From positions 68,439-132,438 of the forward strand of contig MNCI01010097.1 in the NCBI GenBank assembly GCA_015680685.1: a stretch of 64,000 bases of DNA, read 5' to 3'. A program made the translations under genes and the position numbers. This document shows positions 61,001 to 64,000 of the stretch, one piece after another. Within the stretch, counting starts at the first letter, position 1; each line of letters starts with the position of its first letter. The stretch is from Gnetum montanum. Its lineage: Eukaryota > Streptophyta > Gnetopsida > Gnetales > Gnetaceae. Under the pieces are notes generated by a model. It ran no database searches. It was not told the origin of the DNA and saw nothing but the letters and a program-made list of their open reading frames with translations.

Positions 61001-61867
61001 AAATATGGAAATAATTCATATAAAACCCATCCACAAATGTGCAAAAACATGCAATGTAAATGGAAAAGGAGCCAAGATTACACATATCTAAACTTGTATG
61101 TCAAAAATTCAATTAATAGGAGAGAAAAATAGCATATCCTAGGAATCAGCATAACCGATCTAAAATCCACCATCATTTCTACAACTTTAATCTCCCATAA
61201 CACTTCTCCCTAATCATCAAGATGTTTAGAGATGATGCACTATGAAAGTTTAATGAAGTTTTTTTTTTTAAAAAAACCAAGAATAGGAAAAAATAACCAA
61301 TTTACTAAATCTAATGCTAAACTAAGAGAATGTTTCCATAAATCCAATCCATCCAAAATGTAACTTCCTCTCACTATCATGTAACTCTCATACATTTCCA
61401 AACAATAAACTAAGAAAATACCATAAAATTCATAATATCAAAAATATACTAACAAGACTCTAAGGATAAACTAAAACTAATTTAAATTAAATATTTTACA
61501 GAAAACTATTTTACCATATCACCACAAGTTCCTAACATATACTCTAGGGAAATTATTAAACAAAGCATAAATCATAGCCATGCTTCCAACCAATCTCATG
61601 AGATCTTGTCACACTCAACAACAAGATTGGTGCACTTTTGATGGATGATAATAAAGCATATGCACATATATCAAACATGAATATAAAAAGATATTTTATA
61701 TCATCCAAGAACCTAAGCATTCCAAAGCTCATCATCATACATCATTACACATAAAACCATAAATATACCAAACCAAAAACATTCATAAATCACATACCCA
61801 AGCATAGACATCACAAATTCTAAAAAGATCATATGTATCAAGGGTATAAAAAATATTGGGTGTTATA
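58031..61867 (-). repeat. 3' LTR (~3.8 kb) of a Del/Tekay-like gypsy element
   Basis: The left part (58045-58640) matches the sequence from 63560 onward in the same orientation (for example CATATATGCTAGAAATAAAA, AAATGCCAAATACATATATA, CATCTCCAAC). The right edge is the minus-strand start TATAACACCCAATATT, preceded on that strand by the purine tract TAAGAGGAGGA (61868-61880). The left edge is decayed. No gene is seen inside. Confidence 0.65.
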
Positions 61868-62160
61868 TCCTCCTCTTATTAATAATATTCCTTCCTAAAG
61901 ATCTCAAAATGAAAAGAATATAAATCAAACTCAGGCTCCCAAGTAGCCTCTTACAAGCCATGATGGCTCAACAAGATCTTTACCATGGAAACTATCTTAT
62001 TGTGTAATCAACGTTCCATCTGATACATGATCCTAATGAGATGTTACACATATAGGGCATAAGGTTGAAGCTATACCTCAGTCCAATCAATAAAATGGTT
62101 ATCATTGGAAATGTACTTCTATAGCATGAAGACATAAAATACATCATGCATGCTTGAAAC

Positions 62161-63240
62161 TTATAGAGGCAAACCAACACAATAAAAAACCTCTCCTATA
62201 TGATGAAGGATGCCAAATGGTCCAATCCAACAAGGTGCAAGTTTACCTTTCTGACCAAAACACATTAAACCTTTCATTGAAGAGACATGAATAAACACCT
62301 TGTCACCCACTACAACTTCACAAGACCTCCTCCTATGGTTCATGTAACTTGCTTGTTGATCTTACATTGCTCTAAGTTGCTCATAGATATCCTTAACATC
62401 ATTGGAAATAGACCAATCCAAAATAACTTATATTTTACCATGGTTCACTGCTACACTAGCATCCAAAAACATGTCCTAAAAATTGGATCTCACTAGATCA
62501 AAAGAAATACTTAGAATGTTGAGAAAATAATTATGTTCTCTGAGTGTCTATAAAATGATTCTTAGATGTTGCTCATGTAACTCCTCAAAGAAAGAATATA
62601 TCAAAATGTCATCAAATAATATGATAATAAAATAATCTAGGTATGATCACATGACACTGTTAATGAGGTACATAAACATTGTAGAAACATTAATAAGTCT
62701 AAATGAAAAAACCAAAAACTCATAATGTCCATACCATATCCTAAAGACTATCATGGAAACATCCTTCTCCTTGATGTGAACTTGGTGGTATCCTAACTTC
62801 AAATCAATTTTAGACAACAATTGATCTTTCCTTAATTGATTGAACAAATCATTCATGTGCAGTACAGAAAGTTCACTAACTAAAACAATGAAACAAGAGT
62901 GACCATTCCTTAACAAACAATGAAAAAAGCTCAAAGATAGAAGATCCAACGTTACTTTTCATGTTTGGGTATGGACCATTATCTAAACACCATCATCTAT
63001 CACTAATGGAAATGCCTTGTGACAATAGTTCAAGTTGTCTTAATAGTGAGACAGTTAATCTATACTAAAGATAATATTAAAGTTCCCTAGCTTTAAGATG
63101 TAGAGAGTGCTGAACCAAATGGCATTCTGAATTACCAAGGATACAAACCTATATACTTGATCCATAGTAAGCACACAATCATCAACAAAGCTAACAACAA
63201 CCTCTAGATTAAAAAATTGTGCAACTATGTGCAAAAGCAA
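62161..63240 (-). pseudogene. Del/Tekay-like pol remnants: protease end, RT, integrase tail
   Basis: On the minus strand the order is: a protease-region remnant (63240-63055) ending LGNFNIIFSID; RT (62949-62647) with LSVLHMNDLFNQLRKDQLLS, KIDLKLGYHQVHIKE and FRIWYGHYEFLVFSFRLINV; and an integrase C-terminal segment (62343-62161) with RRRSCEVVVGDKVFIHVS, SSMKGLMCFGQKGKL and GPFGILHHIGEVFYCVGLPL. RT catalytic residues, RNase H and integrase core are missing in the short interval between RT and the integrase tail, so a large internal deletion has occurred. Confidence 0.85.
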
Positions 63241-63531
63241 CTTGCATCAATGATAGACTATAATTCTTCTCCATATGTTGATGGAGGTACTAAAATAGAT
63301 AATAGTTGATATCTATCAATCTAATCTCCTCATCCTATATAGAAGTAAGAACTAGAGTAACAGGTTCTACATGAGGATCCATCAATGGCTTCTACATTTA
63401 ATCAATAATGAGATTAAATGTTTGTGTTAGTTTGCCAAGACCAACATTTATCCTTCTAGAACAACCATATTTACTTCTAGTACTTGCCATCTCTAGTCAT
63501 AGTAACATAATGAGAAAATTAGCAAAACCTA

Positions 63532-63544
63532 CTTTCTAATACTA
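63532..63544 (-). other. Primer binding site, initiator-Met type (decayed)
   Basis: On the minus strand TAGTATTAGAAAG lies just after the LTR end (GGGTGTTACA). It resembles TGGTATCAGAGC with several changes. Confidence 0.55.
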
Positions 63545-63547
63545 GCT

Positions 63548-64000
63548 TGTAACACCCTCCTTCCTAAAACTTAGATTGAAGAGCATTACATTAGCTAAAA
63601 CCCCTTTTGAAATAACAGTAAACATATATGCTAGAAATAAAATCTAACTTGAAAGGTAATAATAAAAACTACAAATCTAAATCTCCAAGATAAATATATA
63701 AATAACATAAAATTGTAAGTCTATTCCATACACCATCCACAAATTGGAAAAAATGAAATAATGTATAATACAATTCTAAAATGCCAAATACATATATAGC
63801 CAAAGCTCAAAACCAGAAGCATAACATCATCCAACAAACTAAAAAAAAATTAGCCAACCATCAAAGATTTCGAATATCCTTTTAATATGATCAACATATA
63901 ACAAAATGGGGATATCAATATAAAACTAAGTGATAAAGCTTAGCTTCATCTCCAACCAATAAATGGGCAGATCTTGTGGATCAAAGAACATAGAAGGTGT
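63548..64000 (-). repeat. 5' LTR of the Del/Tekay-like element, cut by the window edge
   Basis: In plus coordinates it begins TGTAACACCCTCC and aligns with 58045-58640. The LTR ends on its own strand with GGGTGTTACA, which pairs with the TATAACACCC start of the partner LTR as a terminal inverted repeat. It continues beyond the window. Confidence 0.75.

Overview
The window is repeat-rich, gene-poor, AT-rich nuclear DNA from a plant with a large genome. The evidence is plant-type LTR retrotransposons (Ty3/gypsy Tat-, Athila- and Del/Tekay-like; Ty1/copia), an L1-type LINE and a pectin methylesterase fragment. The heavy decay of the elements would fit a gymnosperm, but the sequence alone cannot decide that. 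I found no intact protein-coding gene, no tRNA or rRNA, and nothing prokaryotic. Nearly every coding feature is a pseudogene.

Layout. 1.26-4.45 kb: degenerate tandem array of ~190-bp units. 5.1-9.3 kb: Tat-type gypsy pol (RT, RNase H, second RNase H) without integrase core, then a polypurine tract and 3' LTR. 9.3-17.0 kb: an inverted copia LTR scrap, the tail of one copia element with its 3' LTR, abutting a truncated 5' LTR that leads into a second, nearly full-length copia element. 17.2-17.6 kb: a 78-bp minisatellite. 18.5-24.4 kb: a copia element with gag but no pol. 26.0-26.5 kb: possible solo LTR. 27.07-27.35 kb: orphan array of the AGATGTCT motif that also fills the copia LTRs. 27.8-28.3 kb: pectin methylesterase pseudogene (minus). 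28.65-31.4 kb: L1-type LINE fragment (minus). 31.85-35.17 kb: short decayed copia element. 37.05-45.32 kb and 48.59-55.58 kb: two related gypsy elements in opposite orientation, each bounded by a perfect 5-bp target duplication (GTCAC and GATAG). 58.0-64.0 kb: a Del/Tekay-like gypsy element (minus) with ~3.8-kb LTRs, cut by the window edge.

The most interesting material is the element pair at 37-55.6 kb. Both have a tRNA-Asp-type primer site, a gag with an Athila-style CX2CX3HX4C knuckle and (in the second) an aspartic protease, but no visible RT or integrase. The U3 of each LTR carries 5-7 copies of a palindrome (consensus near CGCGATATCGCG) at quantised spacings of 14, 17 and 19-20 bp, ending just upstream of a TATAAATA box. 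In each element the two LTRs differ by exactly two palindrome units, which accounts for the whole LTR length difference. One element also has a second array plus TATAAATA inside its body, upstream of a ~930-codon 3' reading frame (plant-transposon-type domain plus long coiled coil) that the other element lacks. I read this as an internal promoter module for a downstream gene. Both elements have decayed almost only by in-frame stops explicable as C-to-T changes, as expected of long-methylated DNA.

Several assembly artefacts are visible: single Ns between identical 59- and 64-bp copies, a 236-bp loss at an N in one LTR, and a 481-N gap where protease or pol sequence would be.
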